A stretch of 55,579 nt of DNA. Source: Candidatus Tyrphobacter aquilonaris (lineage in GTDB: Bacteria > Vulcanimicrobiota > Vulcanimicrobiia > Vulcanimicrobiales > Vulcanimicrobiaceae). The stretch lies in contig PKZD01000037.1 in NCBI GenBank assembly GCA_003133745.1, positions 6,437-62,015 of the forward strand, read 5' to 3'. The notes below the pieces were generated by a model. The model was not told the origin of the DNA and did no database searches. It was given only the letters and a program-made list of their open reading frames with translations. Position numbers and translations under genes: made by a program. This document shows positions 33,585 to 41,113 of this stretch, piece after piece; within the stretch, counting starts at the first letter, position 1; each line of letters begins with the position of its first letter.

Positions 33585-34473
33585 CCTCGACAACCTCTGG
33601 TCGTACCTGAAGATTCGGGGCGATGAGCGGTGGCGCGAGTATCCTTCGTACATCCCCACGCTGGTGCCGCTCGCCCTCGAGCGTCTGGCGCGCAGCGGAC
33701 AGCGCATCACGTTCTTCCTCGTCGGCAAGGATGCCGAACGAGAGGAGAACCGTGACGCCTTGCGCGCGATCGTGCGAGCCGGGCACGACGTCGGCAACCA
33801 TTCTCATCACCACGAGTCGTGGATGCACCGCTATTCTCCCGAGCAGGTTCGTGAGGAGATCGCGGCCGCCGAGAACGCCATCGCAGCGGCGACCGGCGTC
33901 GTCCCACGCGGCTTCCGGGGCCCGGGCTTTGCGCTCTCGCCGGCGATTCTCACCGTGCTCGCCGAACGCGGCTACCGGTACGACGCCTCGACGCTGCCGA
34001 CGTTCATCGGGCCGCTCGCGCGCGCGTATTACTTTCGGCATTCAAAGCTCGATGCGGCGCAACGCGCGGAACGCGCGACGCTCTTCGGAAACTGGCGTGA
34101 CGGCCTGCTCCCGAATCGCCCGCACCGCCACGGCGGCGGCGGGCTGCTCGAACTCCCGGTGACGGTGATGCCCGGCGTGCGCACGCCATTTCACGTCAGC
34201 TACCTGCTCTATCTCGCCGCGTACTCGCGCGCCGCGGCCCTCGCATATTTCGAGAGCGCGCTCGCGCTCTGCGCGTGGACGAAGACGATGCCCTCCCTGC
34301 TCTTGCACCCGCTCGACTATCTCGGGAGAGGCGAGGCGCCCGGCCTCGAGTTCTTCCCCGGAATGCATCTGCAAGGCGAGTTCAAGCGCGCCTTCGTCGA
34401 TGACGTGATCGGGACATACGCACGGCGCTTCGACGTCGGCGCGATGGACGACGCGGCGGAGGCAGCGGCATGA
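33556..34473 (+). CDS. Polysaccharide deacetylase (NodB-type domain)
   Basis: ATG 33556 follows ggAGGAGtaggc and gives 305 residues without a signal peptide. The NodB-type metal site is present: SLDLDN near residue 8-13 and the HxxxH motif in GNHSHHHESW near 80; GFRGPGFALS and the C-terminal LLLHPLDYLG complete the catalytic groove. It probably removes acetyl groups from, or otherwise edits, a sugar intermediate; lack of an export signal suggests a cytoplasmic lipid-linked substrate. It overlaps the genes on both sides. Confidence 0.9.
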   Translation: MKPAAALSLDLDNLWSYLKIRGDERWREYPSYIPTLVPLALERLARSGQRITFFLVGKDAEREENRDALRAIVRAGHDVGNHSHHHESWMHRYSPEQVREEIAAAENAIAAATGVVPRGFRGPGFALSPAILTVLAERGYRYDASTLPTFIGPLARAYYFRHSKLDAAQRAERATLFGNWRDGLLPNRPHRHGGGGLLELPVTVMPGVRTPFHVSYLLYLAAYSRAAALAYFESALALCAWTKTMPSLLLHPLDYLGRGEAPGLEFFPGMHLQGEFKRAFVDDVIGTYARRFDVGAMDDAAEAAA

Positions 34474-35654
34474 CCTTCGGAAGAATCGCAGGCGCCGCCG
34501 CCCTTGCCGGGATCATCGCGGCACTGCTCTGCGCATTCGGACCGGCGGCACAGTACACGCCGGATGGCTACGACTATGCGATCGTCATGCTCATGGATCG
34601 CGGCGTTCCGTACGCGCAGGCGCAGCAGCAGGCTGCCGCGTTCTACGCGCATGAGCCCGATGCGAAAAACCCTTTGATTGCGCCGTGGCTGCGCGGCAAG
34701 CCGGAGTACTGGGAACTGTTCTCCGTGCGCCGGCTCGACCCGTGGCTTGCCTCGCGTCTCTACCCGTGGCGCGGTTTCGATGCGTTGATTGCGGTCTCAC
34801 GCATCTCGTACGTCATCGTCGCGATGCTCATCGTCCTGCTCGCCGCGCGCTTCGCACCACTTCGGTACGGCGTCTTGCTCGCCGTCGCCGTCTCACTCTT
34901 CCCGCCGTGGCGGGATCTCGGGCGCGACGCACTGACCGACGCGCTCGCGGTCGCACTCGTGACCAGTACGCTGCTCGCGGCGGCGGCGTTCATCACAAAG
35001 CGCTCTTCATGGAAACTGCTCGTCTTCGCCGGACTCTGCGGCGCGCTCACGCTCACGCGGCCGATCACGTATATCGTGCTCGGCGCCGCCTTGATTGCGT
35101 TGATCGTCGCGTTGCGTCGGCGGGATCGCGATCGCACGATCGCAGCCGCATGGCTCTCCGGCGTCGCGCTCCTCGGGACCGCGGCGATTGCCTTCGCCCT
35201 CGAGCGCGCGCAGACGCCGAGCTTCGGCTGGTTCGTCGCGGATCAATACCGGCATCTCGTTGCGGGCGGCTATTCGGCGCCGGGGCAGAGCCTCGCGCAT
35301 TGGTACCTCCTCGAGGAGTGGACGATCGCGTGGCATGCGATCCTGAAGGGCAGCGTGGCCGTGCTGCCGCTCCTGGCAATCCTCGGCATCGCATGGCGCC
35401 GCACGGATCCGGCGACGCCGCTCGTGGCCGGCGCCTGCCTTGCCACCTGGAGCGGCGCGCTCCTCGACCCGAACCGGTTCGATATGATTCGCACGGTCGT
35501 GATGCCGATCGCGCCCGCCCTCGCAGCCTTCGCCGCCGCGGCGATCGCCGATGGCGTGACTTTAGTCCCGCGGCTATTAGGTCCAGCGGCCCAGTCCGTG
35601 CGGCACTTCATCCCTGGACGATACCCGCCACGTAAGGATACCGTAAAGGAGTAA
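34470..35654 (+). CDS. Polytopic membrane protein, possible GT-C glycosyltransferase
   Basis: A 394-residue protein from ATG 34470 (overlaps the deacetylase stop) with about nine membrane helices. After helix 1 a periplasmic loop reads YTPDGYDYAIVMLMDRGVPY, where the acidic DGYDY could correspond to the catalytic Asp of GT-C enzymes; the conserved TLTRPITYIV helix appears mid-protein. Lipid-linked-sugar glycosyltransferases of the GT39/ArnT type have this shape, but the resemblance is general. It ends 2 bp before the repeat-protein gene. Confidence 0.7.
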   Translation: MTFGRIAGAAALAGIIAALLCAFGPAAQYTPDGYDYAIVMLMDRGVPYAQAQQQAAAFYAHEPDAKNPLIAPWLRGKPEYWELFSVRRLDPWLASRLYPWRGFDALIAVSRISYVIVAMLIVLLAARFAPLRYGVLLAVAVSLFPPWRDLGRDALTDALAVALVTSTLLAAAAFITKRSSWKLLVFAGLCGALTLTRPITYIVLGAALIALIVALRRRDRDRTIAAAWLSGVALLGTAAIAFALERAQTPSFGWFVADQYRHLVAGGYSAPGQSLAHWYLLEEWTIAWHAILKGSVAVLPLLAILGIAWRRTDPATPLVAGACLATWSGALLDPNRFDMIRTVVMPIAPALAAFAAAAIADGVTLVPRLLGPAAQSVRHFIPGRYPPRKDTVKE

Positions 35655-35656
35655 TC

Positions 35657-36538
35657 ATGTCTCTCTTCACAGCGAACCTCAACCGTGGCCTACGCGCGCT
35701 CTTCGTCTTCGCGTATGTCTTCGCGCTTTTCGGCGGGCGCGCGCAAGCGCAGCACGTTCTCCCGGTGCTCGGAACCGCGCCGCTCCTCGGTCAGATGAGC
35801 AGCGTCTCGGATCTTCAAGAACGCGTCACGGAACGTCGCGCGATGTTCGAAACCGCGTCGGAGGATCTCGGGCTCACGAGCGCCGAGACCGATCAACTCG
35901 AACAGCGGATCGCCTCTGGACAGGTGCGTTGGGTTCGCGTTCCGCGCCACCTCGACGCGATGACGTGGGCGTGGGACGGCAGCGTCTACATGTACCGCGA
36001 CGTCGAGATTCCCGGAGGCGAGTACGGTTGGGAGATCGATCTGCGGGTCGGCTCGAACATCCACGCGCTCTTCATCCCGGCCGCGTGCGGCAATCTTTCC
36101 CTCGTCGAGCGCAGCGTGCAGGTTTCCTATGCGCCGCCCCCGCCTCCGCCGCCGCAGCAGCCGCAGTGTCCGAACGGCATGATGGGATCGCCGCCGAACT
36201 GTTACACGCCGCAGTGTCCGAACGGCATGATGGGATCACCGCCGAACTGCTACACGCCCGGCTGTCCGAACGGCATGATGGGATCGCCGCCGAACTGCTA
36301 CACGCCCGGTTGTCCGAACGGCACGATGGGAACGCCGCCGAACTGCTACGCTCCTCAGCCGCAAGCCACGGCGCCGCCGTCGCTCACGACGGTAATCGTG
36401 AAGACGGAGGTCAGGGAAACCATCGCGTGGTGGATGATTCCGCTTACGTTCGTCGGCTTTTTCTTCGGCGGACATTTCCACTACAGTCCGCCGCCGCCAC
36501 CGCCGCCGCCGGTTAAGTGCCCGCCAGTAGACCCGTAA
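35657..36538 (+). CDS. Exported proline-rich protein with four CPNG(M/T)MG(S/T)PPNCY repeats
   Basis: A 293-residue protein from ATG 35657, with a strong ribosome-binding site (aAAGGAGtaatc). It has an N-terminal signal (LRALFVFAYVFALFGGRAQA), an unrecognised domain at about 45-160 with alternating helices and strands, a Pro8 run, four tandem 16-residue repeats (about 170-233) each with two Cys, a hydrophobic segment AWWMIPLTFVGFFFGG near 265, and a second polyproline run. Repeat cysteines could form disulfides or bind metal outside the cytoplasm. It is the last gene of the first polysaccharide block; its 3' end overlaps the convergent zinc-protein gene by 26 bp. No known family is recognised. 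Confidence 0.85.
   Translation: MSLFTANLNRGLRALFVFAYVFALFGGRAQAQHVLPVLGTAPLLGQMSSVSDLQERVTERRAMFETASEDLGLTSAETDQLEQRIASGQVRWVRVPRHLDAMTWAWDGSVYMYRDVEIPGGEYGWEIDLRVGSNIHALFIPAACGNLSLVERSVQVSYAPPPPPPPQQPQCPNGMMGSPPNCYTPQCPNGMMGSPPNCYTPGCPNGMMGSPPNCYTPGCPNGTMGTPPNCYAPQPQATAPPSLTTVIVKTEVRETIAWWMIPLTFVGFFFGGHFHYSPPPPPPPPVKCPPVDP
36164..36355 (+). repeat. Four tandem 48-bp repeats inside a coding sequence
   Basis: Units at 36164-36211, 36212-36259, 36260-36307 and 36308-36355, each encoding (Q/G)CPNG(M/T)MG(S/T)PPNCY(T/A)P. The first three differ at only a few positions, the fourth is more diverged, which indicates recent duplication from the 5' side. Confidence 0.95.
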
Positions 36539-36974
36539 CCGGATGCTCGGTGCCCTTGAGTTCGGCACCGCAAATCGAACAACCCCGACGTAGGCGCGCA
36601 TCCACGATCTGCAACCCGACGTGTCCACGGCAACTGCCGTGGCCGTTGGAGCAGGCGAAGGCGGCGCGCCTGCGGCATGGGTGCAGCGAGTCGTAAGCGG
36701 CCGCGCACTCTCCCGGTCGATCCGCGGGCGGCGCGGGGATGTGCGACGGATATTTCGAACGCAGATCGCGCAGATTCACGACGTCGTTGATGTGGCCGTC
36801 TCGCATGCAGACCCGGCAGCGGCGATCGGTCTTGCGTCTGCCGGTCGTCTTGACCGCATGATTTGGACAGAGCGTGTGTAGCTCGCTGCACGCATAGGTT
36901 GCCGGTTGCGCGCAGACTTCGCCGCGCGCGTTGATGGCGCAGCAGGCCAGGCTCTCGACGACGGATTCAGGCAC
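36513..36974 (-). CDS. Small protein with two tandem Cys/His zinc-binding modules
   Basis: A 153-residue protein from GTG 36974. Two modules share almost identical ligand spacing: C12-x8-C21-x7-C29-x3-H33-x2-C36-x2-H39-x13-C53-x2-C56 and C90-x9-C100-x7-C108-x3-H112-x2-C115-x2-H118-x13-C132-x2-C135. Eight ligands per module suggest two zinc ions each, B-box or treble-clef-like. Retention of the pattern in both copies is strong evidence that the frame is real. The function is unknown; nucleic-acid or protein binding is typical for such modules. It converges on the repeat-protein gene. Confidence 0.78.
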   Translation of the reverse strand: MPESVVESLACCAINARGEVCAQPATYACSELHTLCPNHAVKTTGRRKTDRRCRVCMRDGHINDVVNLRDLRSKYPSHIPAPPADRPGECAAAYDSLHPCRRRAAFACSNGHGSCRGHVGLQIVDARLRRGCSICGAELKGTEHPVTGLLAGT

Positions 36975-37233
36975 GAATGATTCACCCCGATGGAAAGTGC
37001 GATCGCTCTTGAGCGAGTGTTACGCCGATTGTAGCCTCTGCTCGCACGATTTTCCTTATCAACGCACTCGGCTTAACGCAAACTTGACCGGGTGTCGACG
37101 CTAGGTCTCCGTAGGTCGAGCGATTCAGGTGCGGGGACCAAAGGTCCCGGTTACGATAGGGCACACCCGGCCGCTCGCATGAGTCTTGGCGGCTCTCGGG
37201 GCGCGCCGGTTGCTCCGCTACGATGATCTATAG
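36975..37233. other. 259-bp intergenic region with hairpin, before the second polysaccharide block
   Basis: Contains TTGACC at 37084-37089 without a good -10 at the right distance, a perfect hairpin GGGACC-AAA-GGTCCC at 37134-37148, and TACGAT 9 bp before the ATG at 37234. On the minus strand TACAAT lies about 60 bp upstream of the zinc-protein start. It probably holds divergent promoters and perhaps a structured leader. The sequence does not match the c-di-GMP riboswitch core. Confidence 0.4.
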
Positions 37234-38637
37234 ATGAACGCCTCGCTTACGCAACCGCGCTCGATCACGCTCGAAGCCGGTCGCCTCGCGGCTGCCGCTC
37301 CCAGTCCCACTCCGCGCGTCTACGCACGGCACTGGCGCGGCATCGTCATGCTCGGCGATGCCGCAGCGCTCGGCGTCGCATTCGCAACCGCGATTCTGCT
37401 CGTTTGGCGGCTCGTCGGTGCACGGCCCAGCATCGGAGCCTGCGCCGTCGCCGCGCTGTTGCTGCTCGCGGGTTTCGCGGCGCACGATCTCCACGAGAAG
37501 ACGTACGCGATCCTTCGTCGCGACGAGTTCTATTACGCGCTCTCGGTAACGCTGCTGACCGGCCTCCTCGTCATTCCGGCATTTCTCCTCACCGACGTGA
37601 CGATGCGAAGCCGCATCGCGGTGGCCGGCGGCATCGTTCTCGCGGGGCTCGCGATCGGCGCGATGCGCTACCTGATCCGCCGAACGATCGGCGAACGCCG
37701 CCTCTTCGTCGAACCGCGCACGGTCGTCGTCGGCGATAACGGCGAAGCGCATAGCGCGGCCGGGCGCATCGAACACGATCGCCGTGCGCACGCGCAGATC
37801 GTCGCCGCGCCGAAGGAGCACGACGCGGAACGCTGGCTCGCGGATCTCTGCAGCGACGTCGCACCGACGCACATCGTCATCGCCGAACCCCTCTCCGGCG
37901 TTCACTTGAATCAACTCGCGCGCGCCGCCGCGCGGCGCGGCATCGTCCTCGCCGTCGCGGCGGAGAGTTACGCCCGTGCCCTCGCGGTCCGTGAACTCGT
38001 GCTCGGTGACGCGACGCTGCTCGAAGTGAGCGTTCCACGGGTCGGATCGGTGTGGGCTCGCCGCGCGAAGCGCTGCTTCGACGTGATCGTCGCTTCGCTC
38101 GTGCTCGCGGCTGCGTCGCCCGTGCTTGCCGTTGCGGCCTGCGCGATCGCCCTGGAAGACGGCGGCTCCATCCTCTATCGGCAGCCACGCGTCGGTCGTG
38201 ACGGCCGCATCTTCGAGATTTTCAAGCTGCGCTCGATGCGCATCGGCGCCGAGGCGCACACCGGTCCCGTCTGGGCCGTCGACGGCGACGCTCGCGTGAC
38301 GCATGTCGGTCGCATTTTGCGCCGCACGAGCATCGACGAGCTGCCGCAACTGCTCAACGTCCTGCGCGGGGAGATGTCGATCGTCGGACCGCGCCCCGAG
38401 CGACCGCTCTTCGTCGAGCGTTTCTCCGCGAGCAACGCACAGTACGTCGAGCGGCTCATGGTCGCACCGGGTCTGACCGCGTGCTCGCATCTCTACATGC
38501 CGCGCAACGTAGAAAGCGACGCGATCGGCGAGCGTCTCGACTACGATCTCTTCTATATTCGGCATTGGTCCCTCGCGATGGACGTCGCGCTGCTTCTGAA
38601 GACCGCCGCCGAAGTCGCCTTCCATCGGGCCGCATGA
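37234..38637 (+). CDS. Undecaprenyl-phosphate sugar-1-phosphate transferase (WcaJ/WbaP type)
   Basis: A 467-residue polyprenyl-phosphate hexose-1-phosphate transferase, the enzyme that starts a polysaccharide repeat unit on the lipid carrier. It has four N-terminal membrane helices, a degenerate Rossmann-like middle (FVEPRTVVVGDN...), then the catalytic domain: KRCFDVIVASLVLAAASPVLAV, FEIFKLRSMRIGAEAH, LRRTSIDELPQLLNVLRGEM, SIVGPRPERPLF and APGLTA. ATG 37234 follows the intergenic region and opens the second polysaccharide block; its stop overlaps the next gene (ATGA). Confidence 0.94.
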   Translation: MNASLTQPRSITLEAGRLAAAAPSPTPRVYARHWRGIVMLGDAAALGVAFATAILLVWRLVGARPSIGACAVAALLLLAGFAAHDLHEKTYAILRRDEFYYALSVTLLTGLLVIPAFLLTDVTMRSRIAVAGGIVLAGLAIGAMRYLIRRTIGERRLFVEPRTVVVGDNGEAHSAAGRIEHDRRAHAQIVAAPKEHDAERWLADLCSDVAPTHIVIAEPLSGVHLNQLARAAARRGIVLAVAAESYARALAVRELVLGDATLLEVSVPRVGSVWARRAKRCFDVIVASLVLAAASPVLAVAACAIALEDGGSILYRQPRVGRDGRIFEIFKLRSMRIGAEAHTGPVWAVDGDARVTHVGRILRRTSIDELPQLLNVLRGEMSIVGPRPERPLFVERFSASNAQYVERLMVAPGLTACSHLYMPRNVESDAIGERLDYDLFYIRHWSLAMDVALLLKTAAEVAFHRAA

Positions 38638-39833
38638 GGGTCGCGGTCATCTCGTCGCGTTTTCCTTGCGCGAACAACGAACCGTTTCTGGGCGCGGAGT
38701 TGGCCACGCTTCGCCCGCTCGTCGATCGCCTCATCGTCGCGCCGCTGCGCCCGACCGCCCGTCCGCTCCACGAAACCGGCGGCGCGCACGCCGTGTTGCT
38801 GCACGCTCTCGCACCGCAGACGTTCTCACTTGCCTGCAAAGCCCTTGCGCGTTCGCCGAAGGCGTCGCTTGCGGCGCTTGGAGCCGTCCTGCGCGGCTCC
38901 GGCGGGTGGCTCGTGCGAGCGAAGAACCTCGCCATCTTTCCGCGCGCGCTCGCACTCGCGCAACGGCTTGCGGACGAGCGCATCGACCACGTTCACGCCT
39001 ATTGGCTTTCGACGCCCGCGACGGCCGCATTCATCATTGCCCGCGTGAATGGAATCACGTGGAGTTCGTCGGCGCACCGCTGGGATATCTTCGAGCGGAA
39101 TATGACGGCCGAGAAAGCGGCCTCCGCCGGCTTCATTCGCACGATCTCCGAGCGCGGCCGCTCCGAACTTCGTCGACAAGCACCGCTCCAAGCGGACAAG
39201 TTCGTCGTCGTGCGCTTGGGAACGGCCCTGGCCACGAAGCCCGTGTCACCCGCGTCCGCCAAAGCAGCGGGTGCGGAGTTTCATCTCTTGTGCGCTGCCG
39301 CGTTCCGGCCCGTGAAGGGACACGGAGTCCTTCTGGACGCCTTCGCCGCGGCGCATGCGCAGGACGCATCGCTCCGGCTGACGCTCTGTGGAGAGGGTCC
39401 GCGACAGAGCGCGGTTCGCTCGCACGCACGGATGCTGCCTTGTTCCGATGCGATCACGTTCCGTGGCTACGTCGAGCACGCGCAACTTCTTCGCGAGCTG
39501 AGCGCCGGTACGTACGGCGCCGTCGTGCTCGCGAGCCTCGACGACGGCGTACAGATGATGGAGGGCGTTCCGTCGATTCTCATCGAGGCGTCAAGCCTGG
39601 GAATCCCGTGCATCGCGACTCGGTCGGGCGCGGTCGCCGAACTGCTCGACGATGAGACCGCGTTCCTCGCCGCCCCGGGGGAAGCACACTCGCTGACGCA
39701 GGCGATTCTTGCGGCGGCAAACGCCTCGGAGCGCGCTCGGCGCGCGGCGCACGCGATTCAGCGCGCGCGCATCCTTCACGATCCCCGCAGCCGCGCGGCG
39801 GACCTCGTCGAGTTGTTTGGAGAAAGCGCATGA
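38634..39833 (+). CDS. GT4-family glycosyltransferase
   Basis: A 399-residue GT-B enzyme from ATG 38634. The N-terminal domain has VAVISSRFPCANNEPFLGAEL and DHVHAYWLSTPA; the C-terminal donor-binding domain has AAAFRPVKGHGVLLDAF, FRGYVEHAQLL and the E-x7-E-type motif GVPSILIEASSLGIPCIAT. It uses an NDP-sugar to extend the repeat unit; donor and linkage unknown. It overlaps its neighbours on both sides by ATGA. Confidence 0.9.
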   Translation: MRVAVISSRFPCANNEPFLGAELATLRPLVDRLIVAPLRPTARPLHETGGAHAVLLHALAPQTFSLACKALARSPKASLAALGAVLRGSGGWLVRAKNLAIFPRALALAQRLADERIDHVHAYWLSTPATAAFIIARVNGITWSSSAHRWDIFERNMTAEKAASAGFIRTISERGRSELRRQAPLQADKFVVVRLGTALATKPVSPASAKAAGAEFHLLCAAAFRPVKGHGVLLDAFAAAHAQDASLRLTLCGEGPRQSAVRSHARMLPCSDAITFRGYVEHAQLLRELSAGTYGAVVLASLDDGVQMMEGVPSILIEASSLGIPCIATRSGAVAELLDDETAFLAAPGEAHSLTQAILAAANASERARRAAHAIQRARILHDPRSRAADLVELFGESA

Positions 39834-41113
39834 AGATTACCGTTGCCGGGCTTGGATACATCGGATTGCCGACCGCGGCGATGCTGGCCGAGAGCGGGCA
39901 CGATGTCGTGGGTTACGACATCAACAAGAAGTTGATCGCAAATCTGGCATCCGGTCGCGTCGAGCTCGCGGAGCACGGCGTCCGCGACCTTGCACAGCGA
40001 GCGCTCGAGAGCGGGCGTCTGCACCCGTCACCGATGCCGTTCCCGTCCGATGCTTTTATCATCTGCGTACCGACGCCGACCATCGAGCATCGCCCCGATC
40101 TGCGCGCCGTCGAAGCGGCCTTTGCCTCGATCGCGCCGCTCGTGCAAGACGGCAACCTCATCATGCTGGAATCGACCGTTCCTCCGGGAACGACGCTGGC
40201 CGTCGCCGAGCGAACGTTTCGCGCGCTCGGGCGCGATCTCGACGCGATTCATCTCGCGCATTGCCCCGAGCGCGTGCTGCCGGGCAAGATCGTCGACGAG
40301 CTGCTCTGGAATGACCGCATCATCGGCGGCCGCCGTCCGATCGATGCGGAGATGGCGCGGGCGGTCTACGCAACCTTTGCGCGGGGCGACATCCACCTGA
40401 CGGATCTCGTGACCGCCGAAACCGTAAAAATCGTCGAGAACGCGTATCGCGACGTCAACATCGCCTTTGCAAACGAGCTTGCGACGCTGGCGGAGTCTCT
40501 CGGAATCGACGTCTGGAAAACGATCCAGCTCGCCAACTGCCATCCGCGCGTTGACATTCTTGCGCCGGGTCCGGGCGTCGGCGGAAACTGCATCCCGGTT
40601 GACGCGCAGTTCCTCGCGGACGCAAACCCGTTTGCAAGCGAACTGATCAGAGCGGCCCGCCGCGTGAACGAGCGGATGCCGAACCTCGTCACGAATATCG
40701 TTCGCGAGCTGGCTCCGGCCGACGCGCGGAAGATCGTGTTGCTCGGCGCCGCATACAAAGCCGACGTCGAGGACACGCGCGCCACGCCGGCGCGCGCAAT
40801 CGAATCGCTGCTCCAGGGCTTCGGCTATGACGTTGCCGTGTACGACCCGCTCGTGACGGAGTATCCGGGGAATCTCGTCTCGGACCTCGATGCGGCTCTG
40901 CACGATGCCGACGTTCTCGTGCTCGTCACGGATCACGCGGCGATTCGACAGCTCGATCCGCAGTACGTTGCGGCACGCGTGCGCCGGCGCTTCCTCGTCG
41001 ACGCGCGAAATGCGGCCGTCATCGAGGATTGGAACGCGGCCGGCTTCGTCGTCCACGTCCTTGGCCGCGGACGGTTTCAATCCGCGGCGACCGAGGCGCT
41101 CGCGGCGTGCTGA
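39830..41113 (+). CDS. UDP-HexNAc 6-dehydrogenase (WecC/WbpA type)
   Basis: A 427-residue nucleotide-sugar dehydrogenase that oxidises C6 of a UDP-HexNAc to the uronic acid. It follows the WecC pattern: TVAGLGYIGLPTAAMLAESGHD, STVPPGTT, HCPERVLPGKIVDEL, NDRIIGG, LANCHPRVDILAPGPGVGG and GAAYKADVEDTRATPA. The catalytic Cys is in GVGGNCIPVD; the residue before it is Asn where His is usual. It could supply the Gfo/Idh-DegT-WbpD trio in the first block. ATG 39830 overlaps the previous stop. Confidence 0.93.
   Translation: MKITVAGLGYIGLPTAAMLAESGHDVVGYDINKKLIANLASGRVELAEHGVRDLAQRALESGRLHPSPMPFPSDAFIICVPTPTIEHRPDLRAVEAAFASIAPLVQDGNLIMLESTVPPGTTLAVAERTFRALGRDLDAIHLAHCPERVLPGKIVDELLWNDRIIGGRRPIDAEMARAVYATFARGDIHLTDLVTAETVKIVENAYRDVNIAFANELATLAESLGIDVWKTIQLANCHPRVDILAPGPGVGGNCIPVDAQFLADANPFASELIRAARRVNERMPNLVTNIVRELAPADARKIVLLGAAYKADVEDTRATPARAIESLLQGFGYDVAVYDPLVTEYPGNLVSDLDAALHDADVLVLVTDHAAIRQLDPQYVAARVRRRFLVDARNAAVIEDWNAAGFVVHVLGRGRFQSAATEALAAC

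Noticed and set aside
36164-36355. CRISPR array
   Set aside because: The 48-bp units are contiguous, in frame and coding, with no spacers or cas genes.
37084-37233. c-di-GMP riboswitch before the priming transferase
   Set aside because: The hairpin is present but the GEMM core (tetraloop receptor and conserved GGACGCAAAG-type segment) is not.
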